Assembly (NCBI GenBank): GCA_002495225.1
Contig: DAEF01000131.1
Coordinates: 1 to 5,506 of the forward strand
Reading direction: 5' to 3'
Length of the DNA stretch: 5,506 nucleotides
Origin: Methanoregulaceae archaeon UBA288
GTDB taxonomy: Archaea > Halobacteriota > Methanomicrobia > Methanomicrobiales > Methanospirillaceae
Below the pieces are notes generated by a model, which had not been told where the DNA came from, searched no databases, and saw nothing but the letters and a program-made list of their open reading frames with translations. Position 1 is the stretch's first letter. Each line of letters opens with the position of its first letter. Positions 1-5,506 of the stretch are shown here, one piece after another. Made by a program: the position numbers and the translations under genes.

Positions 1-2
1 AT

Positions 3-587
3 GCCTATCCCGGCCCCGCAAAGGACCGGGCGAGCGATATCTGCAATACGTGCATTGGCATCATCAAGCAGAAGTTGATCGAACTGGCTCTTTCCACCGG
101 TTCACCATTCCTGCTCTTCGCGTTCTCGCCGGGCCAGACGGATGCCCCGTTCATCGCGCCTACGCGGCCGTTTTTGGCCTGGATGAGGGGACTCTTCGAT
201 GGGAACCTGAAGGCCATGGGAGTGAGCGGGCGGGACGCGTACCTGCTGGACGCGGCCCTTGTCGAGCCGGGCTCTCCTGACCCCCGGCTCACGATCATCC
301 ATCCGTACCTCGCCTGGGGGTATGATAAACCGGCGTTCAAAAGGGCGTGCATCGGGCTGGGCTGGACGGAACCGGGGATCATTGATCGCAACTCCTCGAA
401 CTGCCTGCTGAACGCGTTCGCGATCCGGAACCACCTGGATAAGTACCACATTCATCCCTATGCCCACGACCTGGCGGCCCTCGTCCGGCAGGGATACATG
501 GGCCGGGACGACGCGCTCGAGGCGTTGAACGGCAGGTTATCCGGGTCGTCGATCGAGGACGTGCGGCGGCACCTCAATATCCACTGA
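3..587 (+). CDS. PP-loop-type ATP pyrophosphatase family protein, C-terminal part (5' end outside window)
   Basis: The frame is open from the first bases of the window to a TGA at 585-587, giving 194 visible residues. It is therefore the tail of a longer gene; the TTG at 75 is an internal codon, not a credible start. Visible landmarks are a C-x2-C pair (residues 14 and 17) followed by a hydrophobic helix, then the segment LLFAFSPGQ, then HPYLAWGYDK, an NSSNCLLN block, HPYAHDLAALVRQGYMGRDDALE and a closing helix ending RRHLNIH. The CxxC, the (S/T)NCLLN block and the 'LVRxGYMxREEAL' tail recall archaeal PP-loop (N-type) ATP pyrophosphatases related to the TilS/MesJ and sugar-amidotransferase group. 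These adenylate a substrate before amide or sulfur transfer. The nucleotide-binding SGGxDS loop would lie upstream of the window, so the assignment rests on remembered family resemblance and the substrate is unknown. No partner gene follows; the next 495 bp are gene-free. Confidence 0.55.
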   Translation, partial: AYPGPAKDRASDICNTCIGIIKQKLIELALSTGSPFLLFAFSPGQTDAPFIAPTRPFLAWMRGLFDGNLKAMGVSGRDAYLLDAALVEPGSPDPRLTIIHPYLAWGYDKPAFKRACIGLGWTEPGIIDRNSSNCLLNAFAIRNHLDKYHIHPYAHDLAALVRQGYMGRDDALEALNGRLSGSSIEDVRRHLNIH

Positions 588-1082
588 CATCCTGAAGAAA
601 CGGCTATCCTGGGCTCTGCACCGGTCCGCCCCCGTGCTACTACCGAACCGGAATGGCCGTTCGGGATAGATCCTCGGGAATGATAACGATGGGGTGCGCC
701 GGTTTTCGTCCATGGTCGTCTGGACGGTACCGGTATACCCGGGCCGCCGGCGAATTCCGGGCGGCGCGATGGCTGCAGGTCGAGGAGTTGCAGGGGCCAG
801 GGTCCTGGGAGATCGACCGACAGGGCTATTGCCGGCGAAATCGATCTCGGGCGCATGCCAACATGCAGCGACTGCGCGAACTATACTCCGAAGGGAAACG
901 ACTCGGGCGAGTGCCGGATGGCCGGGCCGGTGCCGGCGGACCGTGACGCGGCCCGGTGCCCCGTGCGGCTCTTCGTGCCGAGGCCGGCGCGATAACGCCC
1001 CGCCTGCCCCGGCGCCCTAGCGGCGGCGCAGAACCGGCATTGGCCTTTCAGGGGTTCCCGGTGCCGGCCGCACTCGTCGCGC
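588..1082. other. gene-poor interval with no recognisable gene
   Basis: I see no recognisable coding sequence or RNA gene in this 495-bp interval. Several open frames cross it on both strands, but all are arginine/proline-rich translations typical of random GC-rich DNA. No Shine-Dalgarno-supported start stands out, and there is no tRNA T-loop or acceptor pattern. A weak hairpin (CCGAAC at 643-648 with GTTCGG at 659-664) sits about 55 bp past the preceding stop and lacks a T-run. The right end contains two 9-bp repeat units (995-1012) related to repeats beyond the primase remnant. The interval probably includes the eroded 5' part of that remnant, since the homology begins abruptly near 1083. 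Confidence 0.5.
995..1012 (-). repeat. two 9-bp iteron-like units upstream of the primase remnant
   Basis: Read on the minus strand, 1012-1004 is CCGGGGCAG and 1003-995 is GCGGGGCGT, two abutting 9-bp units of the SCGGGRCAS type. The first matches exactly two units found downstream of the primase remnant (1972-1964 and 1990-1982). The second unit is degenerate in its last three bases. A 17-bp stretch here (999-1015) is identical to 1977-1993. Confidence 0.4.
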
Positions 1083-1876
1083 AAGAGTGTCACCATCGCG
1101 ACCGTCCGGTCGGTCCTGGGCGACTACGCCGTCTCGGCCGCTGCCGACGTCTTCATGGTGCGCGCGAACGACGGCGGCCCGCGCCCGGACGTCCTCGCGC
1201 TCCGCGGGGCCTGGCTCGTGGTGGCTGTCGAGTCCGATCGGGGCCACCGGCTCAACGAGGCCTTCGTCAAGCAGATGACCGGCGGCGACCCGTGGACCGG
1301 CCGGAACCTGTACAGCCCGACCATGGAGACGTTCGTCCCGGGCCACCCCGCGATCCTGGTCACGAACCCGCTGCCGTCCGTGACCGGGCTCCAAGACGCG
1401 ATCTGGCGGCGGCTCCAGTTCTGGCCGTTCGGGGTGACCATCCCGCCGGACGAGCGGATCGCGGAGTACGACCGGGTGCTGCTCGACGAGGGGCCGGGGA
1501 TCCTGAACTGGATGCTCGAGGGGCTCCGGCAGTACCGCGCGCAGGGCGATCGTATCTCCGTCCCGTCGCCGGTGACGGCCGCGACGGACCGCCACCGGTT
1601 CGAGATGGACGTGCTCGGGCCGTTCCTGCAGGAGGAGTGCGTCCGGGACTCGGGGGGGGGGTGGACCGCACCGGCCTCTACGACCGGTACACGGTCTACT
1701 GCGAGGAGACGGGGGACGAGCAGCTCTCGCGGTCGGCGTTCGGAAAGGCGCTCCGGGAGCGGGGCGTCACGAACGGCCCGAAGCAGCAGGGGCGACGGAC
1801 CTGGCGGGGCATCCGGGTCAGGACGGCGGCGGAGTGGGGCGAGGCGGCGGCGGGAAGCCTGCAGGAGAACCGCTGA
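1083..1876 (+). pseudogene. phage/plasmid primase-helicase (D5/P4 type) remnant, 5'-truncated and frameshifted
   Basis: Homology starts at a KSVTIATVRSVLGDYA segment, the end of a Walker A motif plus the following helix of D5/P4-type superfamily 3 helicases. It continues through LALRGAWLVVAVESDRG (Walker B region), FVKQMTGGDPWTGRNLYSP, ILVTNPLP (sensor 1) and DAIWRRLQFWPF (arginine-finger region), with an in-frame ATG at 1155. At a run of ten G (1652-1661) the frame breaks. In frame +2 the normal C-terminal winged-helix-like domain follows: VDRTGLYDRYTVYCEETGDEQLSRSAFGKAL and then RTWRGIRV, ending at TGA 1874-1876. In intact proteins this domain directly follows the helicase core, so the two frames are one former gene. 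The N-terminal primase part and a proper GxxxxGK loop are missing. Such proteins unwind and prime DNA for phages, plasmids and integrated elements. About 265 residues remain of a family that usually exceeds 450. It is most likely the relic of a mobile replicon; a sequencing error in the G-run would restore the C-terminus but not the 5' end. Confidence 0.8.
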
Positions 1877-1880
1877 CGAA

Positions 1881-1907
1881 CCGGGACACCCGGGACAGGC
1901 GGGGCAG
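1881..1907 (+). repeat. three 9-bp iteron-like units, left arm of a large inverted repeat
   Basis: The three abutting units are CCGGGACAC (1881-1889), CCGGGACAG (1890-1898) and GCGGGGCAG (1899-1907), fitting the consensus SCGGGRCAS. They begin 4 bp after the stop of the primase remnant. The same unit occurs three times in opposite orientation at 1964-1990, and CGGGACACCCGGG (1882-1894) pairs perfectly with 1968-1980. Iterated short units beside a replication gene are typical of replication origins or initiator-binding sites. A transcription-blocking stem between convergent genes is an alternative. Confidence 0.55.
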
Positions 1908-1963
1908 GTTGTTCCGATCTTCCCCCGGGAGCACCCCCCGCACGGGGATCGGGAGGGATCCGG

Positions 1964-1990
1964 CTGCCCCGGGTGTCCCGCCTGCCCCGG
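1964..1990 (-). repeat. three 9-bp iteron-like units, right arm of the inverted repeat
   Basis: On the minus strand the units are CCGGGGCAG (1990-1982), GCGGGACAC (1981-1973) and CCGGGGCAG (1972-1964), abutting at an exact 9-bp period. They face the left arm at 1881-1907 across a 56-bp spacer (1908-1963) that is itself G/C-homopolymer-rich. The right arm ends 3 bp past the stop codon of the minus-strand dehydrogenase remnant, so the whole structure fills the gap between the two converging remnants. Confidence 0.55.
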
Positions 1991-1993
1991 CGC

Positions 1994-2268
1994 TCACCCC
2001 GTCCCGGTATACGCAACGCGGTAGACGATCCCGTTGTAGTCGTCACCGACGAGGAGCGCGCCGTCCGGCAGCACGGCGAGCCCGGCCGGCCGAAGACCCT
2101 GTTCCCGTCGAAGCGGAAGCCGGTCATGAACTCCTCGTAGCCTTCGGGCTCGCCCGCGTCGGAGAAGCGGAGCCGTGCGACGGCGTAGCCGTTCGGCGGG
2201 TCCCGGTTCCAGGAGCCGTGCAGGGTGACGAACGCGTCGCCGCGGTACTCGGCGGTGACCGTCTCCGG
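1994..2268 (-). pseudogene. sorbosone/glucose dehydrogenase-like beta-propeller protein, C-terminal remnant with frameshift
   Basis: Reading leftwards from 2268, one frame encodes TVTAEYRGDAFVTLHGSWNR, then DPPNGYAVARLRFSDAGEPEGYEEFMTGFRFDGNRVFGRP. A second frame continues RPAGLAVLPDGALLVGDDYNGIVYRVAYTGTG to a TGA at 1996-1994. This order (EYRGDAFV, HGSWNR, GY.V.R, GRPxGLAVxPDGxLLVxDD, IYR) is the signature of the C-terminal blades of PQQ-type L-sorbosone/soluble glucose dehydrogenase-like proteins, usually exported enzymes that oxidise sugars or related alcohols. The frame changes within GGCCGGCC near 2085-2095; one more GGCC copy would restore a continuous GRPAGLAV. A TAG at 2271-2269 closes the frame upstream and no propeller homology is visible beyond it. 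Only about 90 residues of a usual protein of more than 350 remain, with no N-terminus or signal peptide. It is a clear remnant even if the frameshift were a sequencing error. Confidence 0.75.
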
Positions 2269-2414
2269 CTACGAGGCCGATGCGATCCTCGCAACCGTCG
2301 AGACCCGGGCCGACACGGTGCCGGCGCTCGCGTAGGCGCCCGGCTCTCTGCATCGAAGGCCGACCAGTCCATGCGGGATTGGAGCGGCCCGCCGGACCGG
2401 CAGGGGTGGTGGAT

Positions 2415-2440
2415 GGGGGCCGGCCCGGTCCCCGGTTTTT
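2415..2440 (+). terminator. possible hairpin plus T-run, plus-strand orientation
   Basis: GGGGGCC (2415-2421) can pair with GGTCCCC (2427-2433, one G-T wobble) around a 5-base loop. It is followed by GG and five T (2436-2440), the shape of an intrinsic terminator read on the plus strand. No intact plus-strand gene lies upstream to use it. It sits about 30 bp beyond the stop of the minus-strand reductase, so it could shield that gene from antisense transcription or be chance in GC-rich DNA. Confidence 0.25.
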
Positions 2441-2471
2441 GAAGCAAGCCCGGTCCTCTTTTCGTTCCCCG

Positions 2472-3644
2472 CTACGCCCGCCCGTCCTGCGCGAGGATCT
2501 CGGCAATCCCCAGGCGCATGATGATCGGCAGCACCGGCCAGAGGGCCGGCATGCGGCAGAGCCGGGCGAGAAGACCGCTCGGCCGGTCCATGTCGCCGTG
2601 CTCGACGATCGTCCGGATCACCTTCGGGTTGCCGAAGGCCCGGAGGAGACGGTCGATCTCTGCGGGCGCGACCTTCCGCCTCGCCAGCTGGAGGCGATAC
2701 CCGAGGGCGAGCTCCCGGCCGAAGTCCCCCCGCCACCGCGCCTCGTACGCCGCGAGCGCCCCGTCCGAGACGTCACCAGCAGCCTCGAGGCATGTCGCGG
2801 CCGTCTCGGCCGCGTACCGGCCCGAGCGGACGCCCGTGAACACCCCGCCGCCCGAGGTGGGCTTGGCCAGCCCGGCCGCGTCACCGACGAAGAGCGTCTG
2901 CCGGCCGTACGTCCGGGGCATCGTCCCGAGCGGGATCGTGCCCGCGGCCCGGTACACGACCTGGCCCGGCCAGCGGGAGAGGTACGCGCGAAAGAGCGCC
3001 GGCACCCCTGCCTCGCCGCAGAGGCCGATACGCACCACCCGGTCCGAGACCGGGATGCGCCAGGCGAAGAACTCCGGCGCGGCGTTCGGGTGGATCTCGA
3101 CGAACCGGGTCTCGACCGGCCCGTCGACGATAACGTCCGCCTGGACTCCGGCAAGGTGAGTCGGGGCCCGGGCCATGCCGAGCGACCGGGCGACCGTCCC
3201 CTTCGGCCCGTCGGCCGCGATCAGGACCCTGAAGCCGATCTCTTCCGCGCCGGGCCCGCCCGTCGTCACGCGGTCGCCGTCCACGCGGCGGACCGGGCAC
3301 TTGGGCCTGATAACGGCCCCGGCGTTCGCGGCGGCAGCGGCCATCTCGCGGTCGAGCTCGCCCCGGTCCACCACGACCGCCTTCGTCTCGCCCGCGTCGA
3401 AGAGGAGCTCGCCCCCGAGGTCCGAGACGACCCGCGCCCCCCGGACGCGGTTCCGGACCGACCGGTCCGAGACCCGGCATTCCGCGAAGGCCCCGGTCGA
3501 GAGGAGGCCCGCGCACTGGATCGGGTGGCCGATGGTCGCCCGCTCCTCGAGGACGAGCGTCGAGAGACCGAGCGACGCGGCCCGCTCGGCCGCAGCTGAT
3601 CCTGCGGGCCCGGCCCCGACCACCACGACGTCGTATCGCTCCAT
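2472..3644 (-). CDS. geranylgeranyl reductase family FAD-dependent oxidoreductase
   Basis: This is a 390-residue flavoprotein of the geranylgeranyl reductase / digeranylgeranylglycerophospholipid reductase family. In archaea these enzymes hydrogenate the isoprenoid chains of membrane ether lipids; some paralogues act on other polyprenyl compounds such as quinones. Visible motifs are the FAD-binding VVVGAGPAG (GAGPAG at residues 10-15) in an N-terminal Rossmann strand-turn-helix, the family's QCAGLLS (43-49), DRGELDREM (93-101), AADGPKGTVAR (142-152), FFAWRIP (191-197) and the second FAD motif LFVGDAAGLAKPTSGGG (250-266). The C-terminal helical tail carries no transmembrane segment. Length is normal for the family. 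The frame is open upstream to 3698, but the ATG at 3644 is chosen because it places the FAD fold at the N-terminus, avoids the channel gene, and has a weak AGGGG two bases upstream. It starts 7 bp after the channel stop, implying co-transcription. The exact substrate cannot be read from sequence. Confidence 0.88.
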   Translation of the reverse strand: MERYDVVVVGAGPAGSAAAERAASLGLSTLVLEERATIGHPIQCAGLLSTGAFAECRVSDRSVRNRVRGARVVSDLGGELLFDAGETKAVVVDRGELDREMAAAAANAGAVIRPKCPVRRVDGDRVTTGGPGAEEIGFRVLIAADGPKGTVARSLGMARAPTHLAGVQADVIVDGPVETRFVEIHPNAAPEFFAWRIPVSDRVVRIGLCGEAGVPALFRAYLSRWPGQVVYRAAGTIPLGTMPRTYGRQTLFVGDAAGLAKPTSGGGVFTGVRSGRYAAETAATCLEAAGDVSDGALAAYEARWRGDFGRELALGYRLQLARRKVAPAEIDRLLRAFGNPKVIRTIVEHGDMDRPSGLLARLCRMPALWPVLPIIMRLGIAEILAQDGRA

Positions 3645-3651
3645 GCCCCTG

Positions 3652-4367
3652 TTATTCGCCGTCCTCCTCCATAACGGTGCGGGGCCGGGCCTCGTCATCC
3701 TCGCCGGTATCCCGCGGGTTCTCGAGCAGTATCGACGCGAGGGCGGCGGTGATGTACCCGAAAACCGTGAACGAGTAGACGCCGATCATGAACGCGAGGA
3801 TCCGGCCCGCGCCGGTCACGGGCCACGCGCCCGAGCCGAGCGTGATCAGCATCATCCCCGACCACCAGAGCGAGTCGCCGAAGGTCGCGTATTCCGGGTT
3901 CGTCTCGCTCTCGAAGCCGAAGATGCACGCGGCGCCGACGAAGCCGACCATGGCCGAGAAGAGGATCACGAACGGGACGTGGCGTGCCCCGAGCGCCCCG
4001 CGCCAGGACCGCATCCCGCGGTTGAGCCCCGTCAGGATCTTGACGAGCTTGAGGCCCCTGAGGACGCTTGCGCCGCGAAGCGGATGAGCCGGAAGGCCGG
4101 CACGATGAGCGCTATCACGGTCAGCCAGTTCTCGCGGACGAACCGGCCCCGCTCGGTCGCGACAGCGATGCGGACGAGGAACTCGATGATGAAGATCGCC
4201 CAGATGAGGTTGGTCGCCGGTTCGATATACGGGGACGGCGACCCTGTCAGATCGAAGACGAGCAGGGCGATCCAGGCGAACGCCAGGATCGCCAAGGGCC
4301 ACTCGGACCAGGCCTCGATCTCCTTCAGGAACTCTCGCCGGTCGAACTCGGGGTCGTCCGGATCCAT
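3652..4367 (-). pseudogene. voltage-gated-type ion channel (ion transport family), single-base frameshift in S4
   Basis: The first frame starts at the ATG at 4367 (MDPDDPEFDRREF) and encodes an S1-like helix (WPLAILAFAWIALLVFDLT, residues 23-41), an S2-like helix (NLIWAIFIIEFLVRIAVA) and S3 into the start of S4 (NWLTVIALIVPAFRLIRFAA, to residue 99). The frame then shifts at 4069-4070. The second frame continues S4 (SVLRGLKLVKILTGLNRG), S5 (FVILFSAMVGFVGAACIF), a pore loop (LWWSGMMLITLGSGAWPVT) and S6 (ILAFMIGVYSFTVFGYITAALASILL), with an acidic tail and TAA at 3654-3652. One added base at the junction would give a continuous protein of about 238 residues with six helices and regularly spaced S4 Arg/Lys. 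The pore reads TLGSGAWP instead of the potassium-channel TVGYGD, so ion selectivity is uncertain. Because both halves are well conserved, this may be a sequencing error rather than a dead gene. Only 41 bp separate it from the helicase, and no Shine-Dalgarno precedes the ATG. Confidence 0.82.
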
Positions 4368-4408
4368 CAGAGCCGAGTTGGCCCGGCGGAAGAAAAGGGT
4401 ATGGACGG
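4368..4408 (-). promoter_or_regulatory. short spacer with a T-rich tract (possible terminator or promoter element)
   Basis: The gap between the helicase stop and the channel ATG carries, on the transcribed strand, CCCTTTTCTTCC around 4389-4399. The tract is 12-20 nt past the helicase stop, where an archaeal T-tract terminator could act. It is also about 25-30 nt before the channel ATG, where the TATA box of a leaderless transcript would sit. The bases do not match a good TATA box, and the two roles cannot be separated from sequence. Confidence 0.25.
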
Positions 4409-5506
4409 TCAGCGGGTGATCTCGACCTGGCGGCCCTTGATCCGGCGGCGCGACATGATCTGGATGACCCGGTCCGCCTCCTCCTCGGGCACCTCGATCG
4501 AGGACTTGTCGTCCCCGACCTCGATCAGCCCGAAGAGCTCGCCGCGGATCCCCGTCTCGCCCGCGAACGCCCCGAGGATGTCGCGGTGCCGGACGTTCTG
4601 GTTCCGGCCCGCGCCGATCTCGAGCCGGACCGTGCCCGGGGTGCGCGGGCGCCCGTCGATCGCGGAGGACTGGCTGCCCTCGCCCTCCTGGAGCCGGAGG
4701 AGGGCCGCGGCGATGTCGAGCGAGGAGTAGCCCTCGAGCATCAGGCGCTCAAGCCGCGTGACCTGCTTCTCGAGCCCGCCGTCGGCGATCGTGCGGCGGA
4801 GCCGGTCCTCGAAGAGGTGCGTCCGGACCTCCTCGACATCGGCCAGGCTCGGCAGCTGCCGCTGGACGATCTTGGTCTTCGTATACTTCTGGATGTCGCG
4901 CAGCTTCCAGTGCTCGCGCCCGGTCACGAAGGTGTAGGCCTTCCCGGTCTTCCCGGCCCGACCCGTCCGGCCGATCCGGTGGACGTAGTACTCCTCGTCC
5001 TGGGGCATGTCGAAGTTGTACACGGTCGTGATGTCCGTGACGTCGATCCCCCGCGCGGCCACGTCGGTGGCAACGAGGAGGTCGATCGCGCCCTGGCGGA
5101 AGCGGGCCATCACCCGGTCGCGCTGGTTCTGCTTCATGTCGCCGTGCAGCCCCTCGGCCGCGTACCCGCGGACGCGGAGCTGGGAGACCACCTCGTCGAC
5201 CCCGCGCTTGGTGTTGCAGAAGACGAGCCCCTTCTCCCCCTCCGAGAGGTCGAGCAAACGGGAGAGGGCCTCGATCTTGTCGCTCTCGCGGACCTCGAAG
5301 TAGACCTGCTCGGTCAGCGGGACGGTCAGCTCGCGGTGGACCGTGCGGACCTCGATTGGGTCGTGGAGGTACCGCTGCGCAAGCGCGTGTATCTCCGGCG
5401 AGATGGTGGCCGAGAAGAGCAGGGTCTGCCGGTCCTTCGGGGTCTGGTCGAGTATCTCGGTGATGTCGTCGCGGAAGCCCATGTCGAGCATCTCGTCGGC
5501 CTCGTC
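4409..5506 (-). CDS. deaD: DEAD-box ATP-dependent RNA helicase, DeaD/CsdA type (N-terminus outside window)
   Basis: This gene supplies 365 residues from the right window edge to TGA at 4411-4409. The first visible residues are the DEAD box itself (motif II, 1-4). They are followed by LLFSATIS (motif III SAT, 32-34), LVFCNTKRG (motif IV, 94-102), LHGDMKQNQRDRVM (120-133), LLVATDVAARGIDV (motif V, 143-156) and HRIGRTGRAG (motif VI, 176-185). After a linker, residues about 292-365 (TVRLEIGAGRNQ to RRRIKGRQVEITR) match the RRM-like DbpA/CsdA RNA-binding domain that distinguishes DeaD/CsdA-type helicases. These ATP-dependent helicases remodel structured RNA in ribosome assembly, mRNA turnover and cold adaptation. 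The missing N-terminal part should hold the Q motif, Walker A and motifs Ia/Ib. All visible catalytic motifs are intact. The functional link to the downstream channel and reductase is unclear; the shared strand and 41-bp gap allow but do not prove co-transcription. Confidence 0.93.
   Translation of the reverse strand, partial: DEADEMLDMGFRDDITEILDQTPKDRQTLLFSATISPEIHALAQRYLHDPIEVRTVHRELTVPLTEQVYFEVRESDKIEALSRLLDLSEGEKGLVFCNTKRGVDEVVSQLRVRGYAAEGLHGDMKQNQRDRVMARFRQGAIDLLVATDVAARGIDVTDITTVYNFDMPQDEEYYVHRIGRTGRAGKTGKAYTFVTGREHWKLRDIQKYTKTKIVQRQLPSLADVEEVRTHLFEDRLRRTIADGGLEKQVTRLERLMLEGYSSLDIAAALLRLQEGEGSQSSAIDGRPRTPGTVRLEIGAGRNQNVRHRDILGAFAGETGIRGELFGLIEVGDDKSSIEVPEEEADRVIQIMSRRRIKGRQVEITR

Noticed and set aside
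653..946. Open frames in the 588-1082 interval, including one ending RLRELYSEGKRLGRVPDG
   Set aside because: No recognisable domain, poor start context and arginine-rich composition. Likely chance open frames in GC-rich DNA.
927..1068. 11-bp direct repeat CCGGTGCCGGC at 927-937 and 1058-1068
   Set aside because: It is short, built from common CCGG-type words in this GC-rich sequence, and shows no relation to gene boundaries.
956..1660. Upstream part of the plus-strand open frame that runs to 1876
   Set aside because: Only its last part (after the G10 tract) carries primase C-terminal homology. Before that, the conserved residues are in frame 3, so the frame-2 translation is a shadow.
2280..3599. 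Long plus-strand open frame of 439 codons
   Set aside because: It lies antisense to the geranylgeranyl-reductase-family gene, whose motifs are unmistakable. The plus-strand translation is Arg/Pro/Asp-rich with no family features, as expected opposite a GC-rich gene.
3175..4730. Plus-strand open frames opposite the channel and helicase
   Set aside because: They are antisense to genes with clear transmembrane segments or helicase motifs, and show charged, low-complexity translations.
1..5506. CRISPR arrays, tRNA or rRNA genes, complete insertion sequences
   Set aside because: I looked for regularly spaced repeats of 24-37 bp, T-loop/anticodon patterns and transposase motifs on both strands and found none.

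Overview
This very GC-rich window looks archaeal. It most resembles a methanogenic euryarchaeon of the Methanomicrobiales (Methanoculleus-like). That is inferred from a geranylgeranyl-reductase-family flavoprotein (archaeal lipid hydrogenation), a voltage-gated-type ion channel with a non-canonical pore, and the GC-rich coding style. No rRNA or tRNA is present to settle the taxonomy.

Layout: positions 1-587 hold the 3' part of a plus-strand PP-loop-type ATP pyrophosphatase family gene that runs in from the left. Positions 588-1082 hold no recognisable gene. Positions 1083-1876 (plus) hold a truncated, frameshifted remnant of a phage/plasmid primase-helicase of the D5/P4 type. Positions 1994-2268 (minus) hold the C-terminal remnant of a sorbosone/glucose dehydrogenase-like beta-propeller protein, also frameshifted. 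Short GC-rich repeats with an exact 9-bp period (consensus SCGGGRCAS) lie on both sides of the primase remnant at 995-1012, 1881-1907 and 1964-1990. The last two form a large inverted repeat between the converging remnants, and a 17-bp direct repeat (999-1015 and 1977-1993) brackets the primase. Together this looks like the debris of a mobile replicon.

The right half, 2472-5506, is a compact minus-strand gene row. In order of transcription it holds a DEAD-box RNA helicase of the DeaD/CsdA type (N-terminus outside the window), an ion channel with a single-base frameshift in S4, and a geranylgeranyl-reductase-family protein starting 7 bp after the channel stop. Channel and reductase are probably co-transcribed, and both act at or on the membrane. 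The helicase is separated from them by 41 bp containing a T-rich tract.

Three independent frame-breaking indels occur in 5.5 kb: a G10 tract, a GGCC repeat and one base in the channel. Either the region is decaying or the sequence contains assembly errors. The channel lesion is the most suspicious, because everything else about that gene looks intact. I found no CRISPR array, RNA gene or intact transposase. The most unusual signal is the 9-bp iteron-like repeat system around the primase remnant.
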